Shown: positions 21,736 through 33,338, numbered from the stretch's first letter. The stretch is DNA of 64,000 nucleotides from Castor canadensis (GCF_047511655.1 NC_133390.1:127773583-127837582), one strand, 5' to 3'. Notes: generated by a model not told the origin, from the letters alone. Made by a program: numbers and translations.

Positions 21736-22070
21736 ATCCAAGTGAAGGAGTTGCATTATTCCTTGGTCTGGTGTGTTCAATGAGTTCATGGGCCCGGTTT
21801 TTATGATATGGGTTTGATATGCCAATGTATCCTGATTTAGTTTGAGCTTTTCATTTATGTAAATAAGATATTTATCAGTCATGGTTACCAGTGGTTTGTG
21901 CTGGTTGTTTAGGTTATGCAAACAAGATGTAGAGTTATTCTGCCTCAGCTGTTGTACTCAAACTAGAGCAAATTGGGCTGGTGGAGTCACTCAGGGTAAG
22001 GCACAACATGAAAACTATTGTTTTGTAAAATATGGAGTAATTTGGAGCAGGGCACAGCCTGATCTTCACA
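21712..22070 (-). mobile_element. 5' LTR of the old minus-strand ERV
   Basis: It aligns with 9225-9592 along most of its length. On the minus strand it starts tgtgaagatc at 22070. The inner end is blurred by a SINE. Confidence 0.6.
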
Positions 22071-23029
22071 AATCCCAAGCCAAAAAGTTAACTTCATGAG
22101 AACTAGGTTGGTTCCTCATGTGATAAGGACTTTTCCAGGGCCACCTTGCAGAAGGAGAACAGAGATAATGATCAACCAAGCTGCTTAATTCTGCATACCT
22201 CTCACCCCCATCCCAATTCTTCCTTTATTTAAAATTAAGCTGACATCAGTACCCCAAAGATGGGCTGAAATGCTTAATTTTTATCTTCCCAAAGTGGCCA
22301 TTTTGATTAATAGCCTTTCCTGCCTTCTTTTGTTTGCTTTTGATAGTGGTAGGGGGTGGGGGTGTAAATGGCCCCCCCGACATGTTGGAACTCCCAGAGT
22401 TAGGTGTCTGGCCTAGGACTCTGGTCACAAGAAGAGATTAATTGATATGAGAAACTAATGAAAAAGAAACAATTCAAGATCCCTGGGAGTTATCAAAGAT
22501 GGTTGAATCTTGGTGAACAGCAAACTACAGCAAAAGAGATCATAGTTCTACAGACTGAGACGGGCTTTTCACCTTTGTCCATCTGTGTTTCTCTGGAAGA
22601 ATCATCTATGCAGAAAAACAGCTCAATCTAGTACTGGTAACATCAGAGTAGAGCTTGCTCATCCTAGGCTGAAGAGATAACAGGAAACATCATCTAGTTA
22701 GCATTTCCCCCTTCGATAACACCTGCTCTTCTGTGACTTGAAGGAGACAGGTCTTAACTCTTCATTATCTATGAGTTAAATGAAGGCATCTTCAAGCACA
22801 CACAGCATCAAAAGATTTACTCACAAATGTCTCTGAAGGGTTCAGAGAAAGAAGTTCAATAATAGACCAAAGATAGCATCCTGGAAAGTAGAGAAGGGTG
22901 CATAAACAAGCCAGCAAAGATTCCTGGTTTGTAAATAAGGATGTATCCATAATTTATATCTATAAAAATTTAGAATGAAAAATTCTGGTCAAGACCCAAA
23001 AAGGAAAAGGCAAGGAAACCCAGTACTGA
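22071..23029. other. Unassigned intergenic sequence
   Basis: No gene or named repeat is recognised. A short G-run then C-run pair (gggggtgggggtg, then cccccc) lies near 22350-22378. Confidence 0.5.
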
Positions 23030-23034
23030 AAAAA

Positions 23035-23106
<72 letters not shown>

Positions 23107-23108
23107 AA
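23030..23108 (+). repeat. AAAG microsatellite
   Basis: About 19 uninterrupted GAAA units form a pure purine strand. It reads as FLSFFLS-type frames when reversed; no gene is implied. Confidence 0.98.
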
Positions 23109-23169
23109 AGAATGAAAAAACAAGAAAATAATGTACTAGGATACTTTTGCTTGCAAAAATCTACAATAG

Positions 23170-23405
23170 CCATTGTTTTTTAAATTTTCATTTATTGAGA
23201 TAAAATTCATACACCATAAAATTTACCATTGTTAAACTCTAAAGTTTGTAGTATATTCACAATACTACGTGCTTACCTAATTCTGGAGCATTTTCATCAC
23301 CCCTCCAATCCCATATTTACTAACCATCCCCATTACTTGCAGCCATGATCTACTTTACACCTCTATAGATTTGCCTATTTTAGATATTTAATATAAATGG
23401 AATCT
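23170..23405 (-). mobile_element. Ancient L1 3' fragment
   Basis: Strings such as attgagataaaattcataca, agtatattcacaatactacg and gcattttcatcacccc match the reversed 3' region of old mammalian L1 families. Confidence 0.7.
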
Positions 23406-23619
23406 TTATGGAAGGAGATAGAAATGTGGGTTCAGTAATAAATTCCAGCCAAAGTAAAACTTACAGCAATACTTTTGTCTGGAGAGGAAACCAGGATGCG
23501 GCCCTGTGGGGGTGAGAACATAGACTGTGCCCCAAGGATTTAATTTTGATACTAGTCTTCTAATTTCCTTATTATTTATTTTTATAATAAGGCCTATACA
23601 TGAGTTTATTGTATCAGAA

Positions 23620-23831
23620 CTTTTTTTGGTACTGGGATTTGAACTCAGGGCTTCACACTTCCAAGGCATGTACTCTACCATGTGAGCCATTCCACCAGCC
23701 CTTTTTTGTGTTCAGTATTTTCTACATAGGTTCTTTCAAACTATTTCCCTTGGCTGGCTTTGAACCACAATCCTCCTGATCTCTGCCTCCCAAGTAGTAG
23801 GAATACAGGTGTGAGCCACCGGCACCTGGCT
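23620..23831 (-). mobile_element. Composite B1/ID-like SINE with target duplication
   Basis: The reversed composite unit is flanked by a repeated taatttccttattattt-type sequence at about 23562-23579 and 23832-23848. Confidence 0.85.
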
Positions 23832-24025
23832 TAATTTCCTTATTATTTCTAATGAGATTAGAAGATAGGTTAGAACCTTCAGGAGTCTGCAAATGATCCA
23901 GAATCTTTCTAAAAGATAACAAAATTCTAGTTTTCAAATTATCTCTGAAAAAATATTGTTATAAACTCTCTGGACTCAAATCAAAGATTACAAAGAAATA
24001 TAACACATATCAAAAACCAACAAAG

Positions 24026-24135
24026 AGCTTGGTGGCTCATGTCTGCAATCCCAGCATTCAGGAGGCTTAGGCAGGAAGAATATGAGTTCAAAGCCACCCT
24101 GGGCTACATAAAAAGTTCAGGGGAGAAAAAAAGAG
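24026..24135 (+). mobile_element. B1-like SINE monomer
   Basis: The unit ggtggctcatgtctgcaatc to ctgggctacataaaaagttc is a B1-type monomer with an A-rich end. Confidence 0.8.
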
Positions 24136-24189
24136 TCAATAAAAAAGCATCACAGACCCATACTATAATATAGTTATACTTAATATGTT

Positions 24190-24700
24190 CATGTTTAAAC
24201 ATTGCCAACATGGAACTGGGTTGTGGTTTAAAAGGAACTTTTAGGAGGTGATTAGATCTCAAGGACTGTACTCTCATGAATGGGATTATGCTAGGCAAGG
24301 GCTTTGCCACTGAGCTACACCCCTGACCTCAGAGATCTTTTCTTTTTTGCGGGGTGAGGGGTACTAGGGTTTGAACCCAGGGCCTTGTGCTTGGTAAGCA
24401 GGTGCTCTACCACTTGACCCACTCCGTCAGCCCTTTTATGTGTTGGGTATTTTCCAGATAGGGTTGCATGAACTATTTGTCCCAGCTGGCATTGAACCAT
24501 GATCCTCCTGGTCTCTACCTCCTCAGTAGCTAGGATTACAGAGATGAGCCACCGATGTCTGACCTGAAGATCTTATCTTTGAATTTGAGAGCAAACTCTC
24601 ACCAGACACCGAATCTGCTGGTGCCTTGATCTTGGCCTTCCCAGCCTCCAAAACTGTGAGTCATAAATTTAGGCTGTTCATAAGTTACTCTGGCTAAGAT
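24190..24700 (+). mobile_element. MaLR-type LTR (MST/THE1-like), interrupted by SINEs
   Basis: The left part has aggaggtgattagatctcaag and ctctcatgaatgggatt. The right part has ctcaccagacaccgaatctg, gccttgatcttggccttccc and aaaactgtgag. These are characteristic of mammalian MaLR LTRs. Reversed ID-like and composite SINEs (24290-24328 and 24339-24563) split it. Confidence 0.8.
24290..24563 (-). mobile_element. SINEs inside the MaLR LTR
   Basis: A short reversed ID fragment (24290-24328, gccactgagctacacccctg) is followed by a complete reversed composite SINE (24339-24563). Confidence 0.85.
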
Positions 24701-24924
24701 ATTTTAAAATAGTACACTAAACTAAGAACAACTGGAATTCCTAGCAAGTGAGATGGCAGATTTCAAAAAGTTTATAGAAGTATAAAAATATAATAATTAA
24801 AGCTAAGAATGAAATCATTTGGAGATAGAAGATATGATATAATTGAAAAGAAAAGTCAAGAAATTAGAAGAAAATGAATAAAATGAAACATGGAGAGACA
24901 AAGAGATATAAGATACAGAAAAGA

Positions 24925-25145
24925 GCCAGGTGCCTGTGGCTCATGTCTGTAATCCTAGGTACTAGGAGGCAGAGATCAGGAAGATCAAAGTTCGAAGCCA
25001 GACCAGGCAAAATAGTTCACTCAACCCTATGCAGATAAAACTCAACATAAAATAGGGCTGGTGGAGTGGCTCAAGTGGTAGAGTGCCTGCCTAACAAGCA
25101 TGAGGCCCTGAGTTTAAACCCCAGCACCCTCTCCCCCAAAAATAA
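24925..25145 (+). mobile_element. Composite B1/ID-like SINE
   Basis: The head ggctcatgtctgtaatccta and tail gctggtggagtggctcaagt with gagtttaaaccccagcacc are both present. Confidence 0.9.
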
Positions 25146-25405
25146 TAATACAGAAAAGAGAGGAGGAAGACATATGGAAGTACCTTTTTAGAGAGGTGCA
25201 TTTTTAGAGTGCCCAAAAGAAGACAGCAAGAATATGGCAGAAATAATATTTAAAAAAATTTTCTGAGAACTAAAGAAAGATCAATCCAGTGATTTATGAA
25301 GCCCAAAACTGTTCAAGCAACAAATAGAGAAAGACCTAGGCACATTACAATAAAATTGCAAAAGAAGTCTAAAACAGAAAGAAATTTAAAGGTAACCAGT
25401 AAATC

Positions 25406-25622
25406 AAGCACCTGTGGCTCACTTCTGTAATCCTACCTACTCAGGAGGCAGCGGTCAGGAGGATCGAAGTTCAAAGCCAGCCCTGGGCAAATAGTTTTGG
25501 AGACCCTATCTCAAAAAAAACCCATCACAAAAAAGGACTAGCAAAGTGACTCAAGCTGTAAGAGTACCTGCCTAGCAAATGCGAGGCCCTGAGTTCAAAC
25601 CCCAGTGCTGCAAAAAAAAAAA
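25406..25622 (+). mobile_element. Composite B1/ID-like SINE
   Basis: The same two-part organisation ends in gagttcaaaccccagtgctg and an A tail. Confidence 0.9.
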
Positions 25623-25731
25623 GCATGTGAGGCCATAGTAGAGTTTTCAACATGAACATTAGAAGCTAGCATATAGTAGAATATCTACATGTACAGACAG
25701 AGAAAAAGAAATCACTTAAAAATCTCCACTT

Positions 25732-25811
25732 AAAGAGTTGGAGGTATAGCCCAGTAATACAGTATTTGTCTAGCATGTACAAGACCTTGGTTTCAATTCC
25801 TAACACTGGGG
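25732..25811 (+). mobile_element. ID-type SINE
   Basis: The unit gttggaggtatagcccagta to ggtttcaattcctaac is a diverged ID element. Confidence 0.75.
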
Positions 25812-27050
25812 AAAAAATGATTAAAGATAAATATATTTCAAAATGAAGAAAAGATGGGAGAATTCTCCACCAGCAGGCATGGACTAATGAATGTATAAAG
25901 GATATTATTCAATAAGAAGGAATATGATGCAAAACTAAGATTTTCAGGGTTGCAATAAGGAATGAAGAAGAAAGCAGTAAATGCATGGGTAAACAAATTA
26001 ACCTTGACTGCATAAAACAAAAATAATTAGATTTTTATATAGTTAGCTATATAAGCAATTAGAATACTCTAATTGTTAGAATACTCTAAGCAGCTCTTCT
26101 GGTTGTATTTGGCTGTGTAACAAATCTCCCCAAACAACTTAAACACATTATTGTTAGGTTTCATGGTTCTGCAAGTTCACTGGGCTTAGATAGGAGATTC
26201 TTGCTCTAGGTCACTCACATGGGTGTAATCTTGTGACTAAAGCTAGCAGCATCTGTCAAAGGTTTCCTCACACACATGTGTATTGCTTCATGCTGGCTGT
26301 CAACTGGAGCCTCCATTGGGGCTATTGGAATGCCCATGTTTGGTCTCTTCATGGGTCTTTATTTCCTAACAGCATGATAACTGGGTTCCAAAAGCAAGTA
26401 CACTAAAAGACAGGAAGCAACTGCTGCCAGTTTTAAGTCTTGGGATCACTGCTAATAAGAAAATTAGAAGATATGTTAGAACCTTCAGGAACTGGCATAC
26501 AATCTTTATTCAATAATTATATTCTACTAGAAGCAGTCACAGAATCAGACTGAAAAGAGAGGCAACTAATTTGGGGGTGATATTTAAAATTTTCCAAAAT
26601 CCACCTTCTGGCCACAAATATTCTACATTCTTTGCACTTGCAAGACACGCTTGCTCCTCCTCCAGACCCCTGCAGTTCTCAGTTGGTTAACAGTCTCAAG
26701 CTCAGTTTAAGGACCAGGATCCTATGAGTTTCTGGAGCAGATGAGTCTAATTCCATGAGTGGTTCCTGTTCATGTGAAGATCTGTGAATTAAAATGACAT
26801 TACATACTATGGTGGGAAAGGCAGAAAAAACTGCTATTGACATTTCCCATCAAAGAGAAGTATGAACCAAGACTCTTGATACTGAGGTTCTCTGAAATAA
26901 GAGTGTGTTGGGCTGTTATAGATGCCAGCCAGAAAAAGACCCAGTCATGGGACAAGTTCCACTACCACCAGCAGCAAGGCTGGATAGCAGCTGGAACTAT
27001 GTCTATCAGACCTAGGAACCAAAAGCATTTAATAACAAAAATGTGGGAAA
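25812..27050. other. Intergenic, likely containing an old eutherian repeat
   Basis: The part at about 26090-26450 (ggctgtgtaacaaatctccc, then gctggctgtcaactggagc) resembles a widespread old mammalian repeat whose family I cannot name. A string near 26460 (attagaagatatgttagaac) recurs at about 23858, showing a shared repeat. No gene is seen. Confidence 0.45.
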
Positions 27051-27312
27051 GGAGCTGGGCACTGGTGGCTCATGCATGTAATCCTAGCTACTTGGGAGGC
27101 TGAGAATGGGAGGATCATGTTTCAAGGCCATCCCAGTCAAATAGTTTTGGAGTCTGAACAGCAAAAGAGCAGCTACCCTTTGAGTTTGTTATTTTTTTTT
27201 AATTTAATTTTATTTTTGTTATCATATTATTGTTGTGCTGGAGGTATATTGTGACACTTACAAAAGTGCTTTCATAGTTAAATTTACCCCCTCCAACATT
27301 CTCCTTTATTTG
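27051..27312. mobile_element. B1-like SINE head followed by L1 3' fragment
   Basis: A plus-strand B1-like monomer (27051-27162) is followed by a T-rich stretch and ttaaatttaccccctccaac (27190-27312), shared with the L1-like end at 18.4 kb. Confidence 0.55.
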
Positions 27313-27459
27313 AGTTTGTTTTCTGCTTTCTGAATGGTGCTGGAATTTGAACCCAGGGCATTGAGCCCAGGTGTGAGAAACTACTTCAATTCCATCATTG
27401 AGTCCTGCTTGAACCTTGGTACATTTCCCAACTTAAAAAAAAAAATTTTCCAGTCCTGT

Positions 27460-27545
27460 TAGGCAGGACTGGTAGAGTGCCTGCCTAACAAGCATCTGGC
27501 ACTGAGTTCAAACCCTAGAACTGCCAAAAAAAGAAAAAGAAAAGA
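27460..27545 (+). mobile_element. ID-like SINE
   Basis: The shortened unit actggtagagtgcctgccta to gagttcaaaccctagaactg ends in an A-rich tail. Confidence 0.8.
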
Positions 27546-27549
27546 AATG

Positions 27550-27997
27550 CAGAGCCAGGCCAGCTGTGGTGGCTCATGCTTATAATTCTACCTACTTAGG
27601 AGGCAGAGATTGGGAGGATTCCAGTTTGAGGACAGACTGGGCAAAAAGTAAGTGAGACTCCACTTCAATCAATAAGCCAGGCATAGTAGTATGTACCTGT
27701 GATCCCAGCTACACGGGATGCCATAGGTAAGAGGATCATGAACTGAAGTTGGTCTCAGGCAAAATGTGAGACCCTTCCTGAAAAATAACTAAAGCAAAAA
27801 GGGTTGGAGGTATGACTCAAGTGTTAAAGTGATGGGCTGGGATGTAGCTTGGTGGTACAGTGCTTGCCTAGCATGTGTGAGGCCCTGGGTTCAATCCCAG
27901 CACCAAAAAAGAAAAAAAAAGACAAAAAAAGAAAGTGTTAAAGTGCTTGCCTTGAAAACATGAGGCCCTGAATTCAAACTTTATTACCACTAAAACA
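27550..27997 (+). mobile_element. B1-like/ID-like SINE with nested ID element
   Basis: Two B1-like monomers (27553-27790) lead into an ID-like tail that is split at gtgttaaagtg. A younger ID element (27832-27932) sits in the split, flanked by the 13-bp duplication aagtgttaaagtg at 27819-27831 and 27933-27945. The host tail then resumes to about 27997. Confidence 0.9.
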
Positions 27998-28528
27998 AGG
28001 CAAAATAAAACAAAACAAAAATAAAGACCCTGAGAGATTAAAACTTCCAGCCCACAACTTGGCCCCGAGCCACAAATTTCAACACAGAAATACAAGAAAT
28101 ATGAAAGAATGAAGTAACATGACTCCTTCAAAAGTTAACCATTCCACAGTAACTGACTTCATGATATCAAAGTGGATGAAATGACAAAGAATTCAAAAGA
28201 ATTATAAAAGTGATCAACAAACTCAAAGAGAGGTTACAAATAAGCAGCTGAATGAAATAAGGAACACAATGCAGGATATGAAAGGGGAATTCAGTCAGAA
28301 GATAGAGATTCTGAAAAAAAAAAACAAATCTTGGAAATGAAAAGCACAATAAATCAAGTAAATGCAGGTGAAAGCCTAATCAGTAGACTGGATCAACCAG
28401 AAGAAAGCATATAAGTGCTTGAAGACAAGGCTGACAAATTGTTACAATCTGACAGTATCAAAGAAAAAAAATAAGAATTAAGAACATAACATGCAAGACC
28501 TTTAGGACATGATTAAAAGACCAAATTT

Positions 28529-28727
28529 AGCAGGGTGCTTGTAATCCTAGCTACTAGGAAGCAGAGGATCAGAAGGAATAAGGTTCGAAGCCATCCCAGG
28601 CAAATAGTGAGACCCTATTTTGAAAATACCCAACCCAAAAAGTGTCTGGCACAGTGGCTGAAGTGGTAGAGCTCTGCCTAGCTAGTGTGAGGCTGTAAGT
28701 TCAAGCCCCAGTACTGAAAAAAAAAAT
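28529..28727 (+). mobile_element. Composite B1/ID-like SINE
   Basis: A slightly shortened B1-like head and complete ID-like tail ending tcaagccccagtactg plus A tail interrupt the old L1. Confidence 0.85.
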
Positions 28728-29293
28728 TTATGAATTTTCAACACAAAACAGGGTGCTAAGGTAGAGCCTAAAGGCATGGAGAACTTACTCAGTGAAATAA
28801 TGAAAGAAAAATTCCCAAATCTTGGGGAAAAGATTTAGACATCTAGGTACAGGAGGTAAGTAGAACCCTAACCTGACATGACCAGAGAAGAACATCCCTG
28901 CATCATATTATAGTTCAAATGCCAAGAGTACAGAACAAAGAATATCAAAAGCTCCAAGAAATGTGCACCAAGTCATTTATAAAGGTATACCCAACAAAAT
29001 AACAACAGAAACTCTAAAGGTCATGAGAACATGGAATGGTGTGTTTCAAGCACTGAAATAAAATAACTGTCAACCCAGATTACTATATCCAGCAAGGTTA
29101 TCTTTCAAAATCTAACCCACCTTTCAAGATAAGCACAAACTAAAGCAATTCAGGGCCACTAAATCTGCATTGCAGAAAATGCTTAAATAAGGAAATACCA
29201 ATAAGGAAGAAAGACATTCATAATCATGAGAGCTTAGAAAAAATATGATAGATATAATAGGTCACAAGAATAATAGATAAACAAATAAGAATT

Positions 29294-29495
29294 AGCCAGG
29301 TGCCAGTGGCTTACACCTGTAATCCTAGCTACTCAGGAGACAGAGATCAGGGGGACTGCAGTTCAAAGCCAGCCCAGGCATAGTTTGGAAGATCCTATCT
29401 TGAAAAAACCCATCACACACACATAAAAAAAGGGCTTGTGAAGTGGTTCAAGGTGTAGGCCCAGAGTTCAAATCCCAGTACTGCAAAAAAAAAAT
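29294..29495 (+). mobile_element. Composite B1/ID-like SINE
   Basis: The unit runs from agccaggtgccagtggctta to caaatcccagtactgc plus A tail. Confidence 0.88.
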
Positions 29496-29585
29496 TAGGA
29501 AAACATTGAAATGACAAGAACTAGTATATGTCTTTCAATAATAATAATACCGAATAGAAATGGTCTTAATACATCAATTAAAAGA

Positions 29586-29693
29586 CACAGACTAGTGAAG
29601 TGGCTCAGGTGGTAAGAGTGCCTGTATAGCAAGTGTGAGGCCTTGAGTTCAAACCTCAGTGCTGCCAAAAAAAAAAGAAAAAAAAAAAAAAGA
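29586..29693 (+). mobile_element. ID-like SINE
   Basis: The unit gaagtggctcaggtggtaag to gagttcaaacctcagtgctg has a long A tail. Confidence 0.88.
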
Positions 29694-30336
29694 CAGACTG
29701 GCTGACCAGATTAAAAAACAAGAGCCAACAATGAAACACATCTCACTGGCAAAGACATATACAGACTGAAAGTGAAAGGGTGAAAAATTATTTTCCAAAA
29801 AAATGGAATCCAAAAGCAAACAGGAATAGCTATACTCATATCTGACAAAACAGACTTTGAGCCAAAAATAGTCAGAAGACACAAAGAAGGTCACTACATA
29901 TTAATAAAGGGAATAATCCATCAAGAGGTTATAACAATTATAAATATATATGTGGCAAACTTTTGGTGTATTTATTTTATAAAACAATCACTACTGGATC
30001 TAAAGTAAAAGATATACCCCACATTAAGAGGATAACTTAAATACCCCACTCTCACCCAATAGATAGGTTATCCAGAAAAAAAAATCAGTAAAGTTACATT
30101 ATACATCACATAAACTTAACAACTACAGAATATTTCATCCAATGACTGCATAATACACAATTTTCTCATCAACTATTGGAACTTTCTCCAAAATATTTCA
30201 TGTTTTAGACACATAGCAAGTCTTAATAAATACAAAAAATTTATAAATAATTTCTGCGTCTTAGTAGATTATAACAGAATGAAACTTAGAATCATGGAAG
30301 AGAAACTATACAAGCACTTGGAGATTGAACAATATA

Positions 30337-30424
30337 CTCTTTTTTTTGCAATACTGTGGTTTGAACTCAGGCCTTATGCTTGCTAGTAGATACCCTTAAT
30401 GCTTGAGTCACTCCACCAGCCTTT
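30337..30424 (-). mobile_element. ID-like SINE
   Basis: The reversed unit tggtttgaactcaggcctta to gagtcactccaccagcc follows a T run. Confidence 0.85.
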
Positions 30425-30522
30425 GAACACACAACATACTAGAATCTGTGGGGAAAGAGTGTTGGTAGTTCTAAGATGGAAGCTTAGAACTGTGAGTTCC
30501 TGCATTAAAAAAATCAGAGAGA

Positions 30523-31585
30523 GGGATTCCAAGATGGCAGCTAGAGGTAGGAAGCAGAAAGCGAATCTCCTATAGTGAAATCTTGGAGAGACACTGGAGA
30601 CAGACTTTGCAGGCATAATCACTGAGAAAAGGCATAACTTTGACCCCTCCACACCTCCAGCTGGCACAGAGAATCTCCACTCCATGTTAAACGGAGAAAC
30701 GGGGAGGGCCCCCGGGGGCTGCCAGTGGCCGGCACCCACTGGGAAGACGCGGACCAGGTGAGCTTTGTGGTACCGTGGTACTCCCACAGACAAGCCTGGG
30801 CCAGAGCAGCATAGCCCCCTGGACAGACTGACCTCCACCCAGGGAAAAAAAAAAAAACTGAGTAATAAGCAATAAGAACAATTAAGACACACTGGAAAGA
30901 GGGTGGGGCGCCCTGAGCGCTGAAGGTTGGGGGAAGGGAACCCTTCCCGGGACTGTAAATGAACAAGCCGGGCGGGCCGGAGAGCCTCTGGCGGGAGCGG
31001 GGCGCACACCCAGCAACCAGGAGCGGGGAAGCTTGTGAGAGTGGCGGAGGGAGGAAAACTCCACAAGAGAGGAAGGAAGACCCACTTCCCATGTGAACTG
31101 TAAACAAACATGGCAGCGGGCAGGAGCAGCAGCACCGCCCAGTAAGCAGGAGCAGGAAAGCTGCTGAAAGTGGCAGTGGGAGGAAAACGGCACAGGAGAG
31201 GGGGGAAGACCCACCTCCCACATGAACTGTAAATAAACATGCAGGCCTGACAACGCGGGGGCAGTGTCACCTTTCCCAGTGTGCTTGGAAAGGGGAAAGT
31301 TGTAGCAGAGGCTCCCGCACAGGAGAACTCTGAACAAACAAACCCTGTGGGACCAGGTGAGTGCTAGCTCACCCCAGAGATCTGCACAAATAACGCTGCA
31401 AGCTACAGGCTGAGAGCAGCAGGCAGGCAAGCCACAGTTGCAAATACCACTCTCAGAACTGTCTCCAGACTCTTTTTTTTTTCTTTTTCTCCCTACCTTT
31501 GATGAGAGAACAACCGAATTACACCTGCAAGCCAAAAAACTTACTGAAACTGTATTGCATTTGAACTTGGGACACTTGGTGGGGC

Positions 31586-31621
<36 letters not shown>

Positions 31622-32138
31622 TGTGTAGTTTTGTTCTACTTTATGCATCCCCTTTGATGAGACAACTGCAAAACAACATCTGAGGCACCAACTCCAGGAC
31701 TGGAGATTGAGACAGACACCCAAATTATTAAGACTGAAACTGCATTGCATATAAACTCGGAAGTTTTTTGGTTTTTTTTTTAATTTTCTATTTTCCATTT
31801 TATTTTAATTCATTTTTATATATAGATATTTCTTTCATTTACTTATTTTTAATTTTTTCTAACTTTGATTTTCAATCCTCTCTCTGTCTCTCTAATGTCT
31901 GTTCAGCTTACTGTCGATTAGTACACTAACACTCCCTGTTTATACCTTTGAAAATTTCTTGTCTGATACCTTGTTCTGCTTTCTCCCTCTTGTCTGTATA
32001 TTTGTTTTCCCTTTTTCTTTAACTTCTTGCTTTCCATCTCAGCTCACCCTTCCATTCTAAATATTACCATTGTTATTATTACAAGCCAGAAAATACTTAA
32101 TTGCACACAGTACAGGGACAGTAACAACACCAAGGACA
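30523..32138 (+). promoter_or_regulatory. L1 5' UTR/internal promoter with 129-bp duplication
   Basis: The first kilobase is GC-rich, unlike the rest of the element, as expected for an L1 promoter. A unit starting cagcaaccaggagcgg at 31011 recurs as cagtaagcaggagcag at 31140, period 129. Both copies contain aagacccac followed by atgaactgtaaa- or gtgaactgtaaa-type strings; part of a third copy (gggactgtaaatgaacaagc) lies near 30949. A TG microsatellite (31588-31628) follows. Confidence 0.8.
31588..31628 (+). repeat. TG microsatellite in L1 5' UTR
   Basis: About 20 TG units with one GAG interruption lie in the downstream half of the L1 5' UTR. Confidence 0.97.
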
Positions 32139-33338
32139 ATGACGGGAAGACAGAAAAAACAGGGAAACCAGTTTCCCCACAGCAAAAAATTAGTACAGGA
32201 ACCAGAGGGAAATGAAGAGAACAGAAACTCAGATCCAGACTCCAACAAAATGAAGATAAACTATGCCAAAGGACCCAATGAAGCCCACAAGAATAATTTA
32301 AAAGAAGACATACTACAAGTACTCAATGAGAATTTTATAGAGATGATACTGGATAGGGTCAACCAAAATGTACAGGAGACACTCAAGAAATTCCAAGACA
32401 ACAAAAATAGAGAATTTGAAAAAGCAAAAGAAGAAATAAAGGAAACCATAGAAGCACTGTATAAACACCAAAGTGAAAGAGAGAACACAATGAATAAACA
32501 GATAAATGAACTCAGGATAAAAACAGACAACATTAAAGAGGAAAACTTCCAGGATATGGAAAACCTCAGAAAAAAGAATGAAACAGAACTGCAAAACAAA
32601 ACAGAAGGCCAATCCAGCAGAATAGAACAAACAGAAGACAGAATCTCAGAACTTGAAGATGAAATGGTAACTAAAGGAAAAACCGAAGAACTATTAATTA
32701 AACAACTCAAGACCTGTGAAAAGAAAATGCAAGAACTCACCGACTCCATCAAAAGACCAAACTTGAGAATCATGGGCATCGAAGGAGAAGAGGTGCAAGC
32801 GAAGGGAATGCATAATATATTCAACAAAATAATAATGGAAAATTTCCCAAATCTAGAGAAAGATATTCCCATACAGATACAAGAGGCCTCCAGGACACCA
32901 AATAGACCAGGTCAAAATAGAACTACTCCACGACATATCATCATTAAAACAACAAGTACAGAAACTAAGGAAAGAATATTGAAGGCTGTAAGAGAGAAAA
33001 AACAAGTAACATACAAAGGTAAACCCATCAAAATCACAGCAGACTTCTCAACAGAAACATTAAAAGCAAGAAGAGCGTGGGGTGAGATCTTCCGGGCACT
33101 GAATGAAAATAACTTCAACCCCAGGATACTCTACCCAGCAAAGCTATCATTCAAAATAGAGGGAGCAATAAAAGTCTTCCATGATAAGCAGAAACTAAAA
33201 CAATATGTGACCACAAAGCCACCACTACAAAAGATTCTGCAAGGGATTCTGCACACAGAAAGTGACACCCAACTTAACCATGAAAAGGCAGGCAGCACCA
33301 AACCACAGAAAAAGAAAAAGCAAGACAGTAGAGAGTAA
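32139..33338 (+). CDS. L1 ORF1 protein (RNA-binding coiled-coil chaperone)
   Basis: The frame encodes 399 residues from MTGRQKKQGNQFPHSKK. The frame is open 23 codons further upstream, but this ATG matches the usual L1 ORF1 start style. Residues of about 40-200 are a heptad-rich, Glu/Lys/Gln-rich coiled coil (trimerisation). An RRM-like part follows from about residue 205 (NLRIMGIEGEE, RHIIIKTTSTETKERIL). The C-terminal domain has the ARRAWGEIFRALNE and PRILYPAKLSF motifs typical of L1 ORF1. The protein binds L1 RNA to form the retrotransposition particle. No internal stop or frameshift is seen, in contrast to ORF2 of the same element. Expression is unknown. Confidence 0.95.
   Translation: MTGRQKKQGNQFPHSKKLVQEPEGNEENRNSDPDSNKMKINYAKGPNEAHKNNLKEDILQVLNENFIEMILDRVNQNVQETLKKFQDNKNREFEKAKEEIKETIEALYKHQSERENTMNKQINELRIKTDNIKEENFQDMENLRKKNETELQNKTEGQSSRIEQTEDRISELEDEMVTKGKTEELLIKQLKTCEKKMQELTDSIKRPNLRIMGIEGEEVQAKGMHNIFNKIIMENFPNLEKDIPIQIQEASRTPNRPGQNRTTPRHIIIKTTSTETKERILKAVREKKQVTYKGKPIKITADFSTETLKARRAWGEIFRALNENNFNPRILYPAKLSFKIEGAIKVFHDKQKLKQYVTTKPPLQKILQGILHTESDTQLNHEKAGSTKPQKKKKQDSRE

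Noticed and set aside
22970-23173. Open frame of repeated FLSF on the minus strand
   Set aside because: It is the translation of the AAAG microsatellite.
28130-30336. Host gene exons suggested by coiled-coil-like Lys/Glu-rich frames
   Set aside because: They align with L1 ORF1/ORF2 text of the younger element and are riddled with stops.
32261-32872. 203-codon hydrophobic frame antisense to L1 ORF1
   Set aside because: It is the shadow of the A-rich coiled-coil coding strand; stop codons are rare there by composition.
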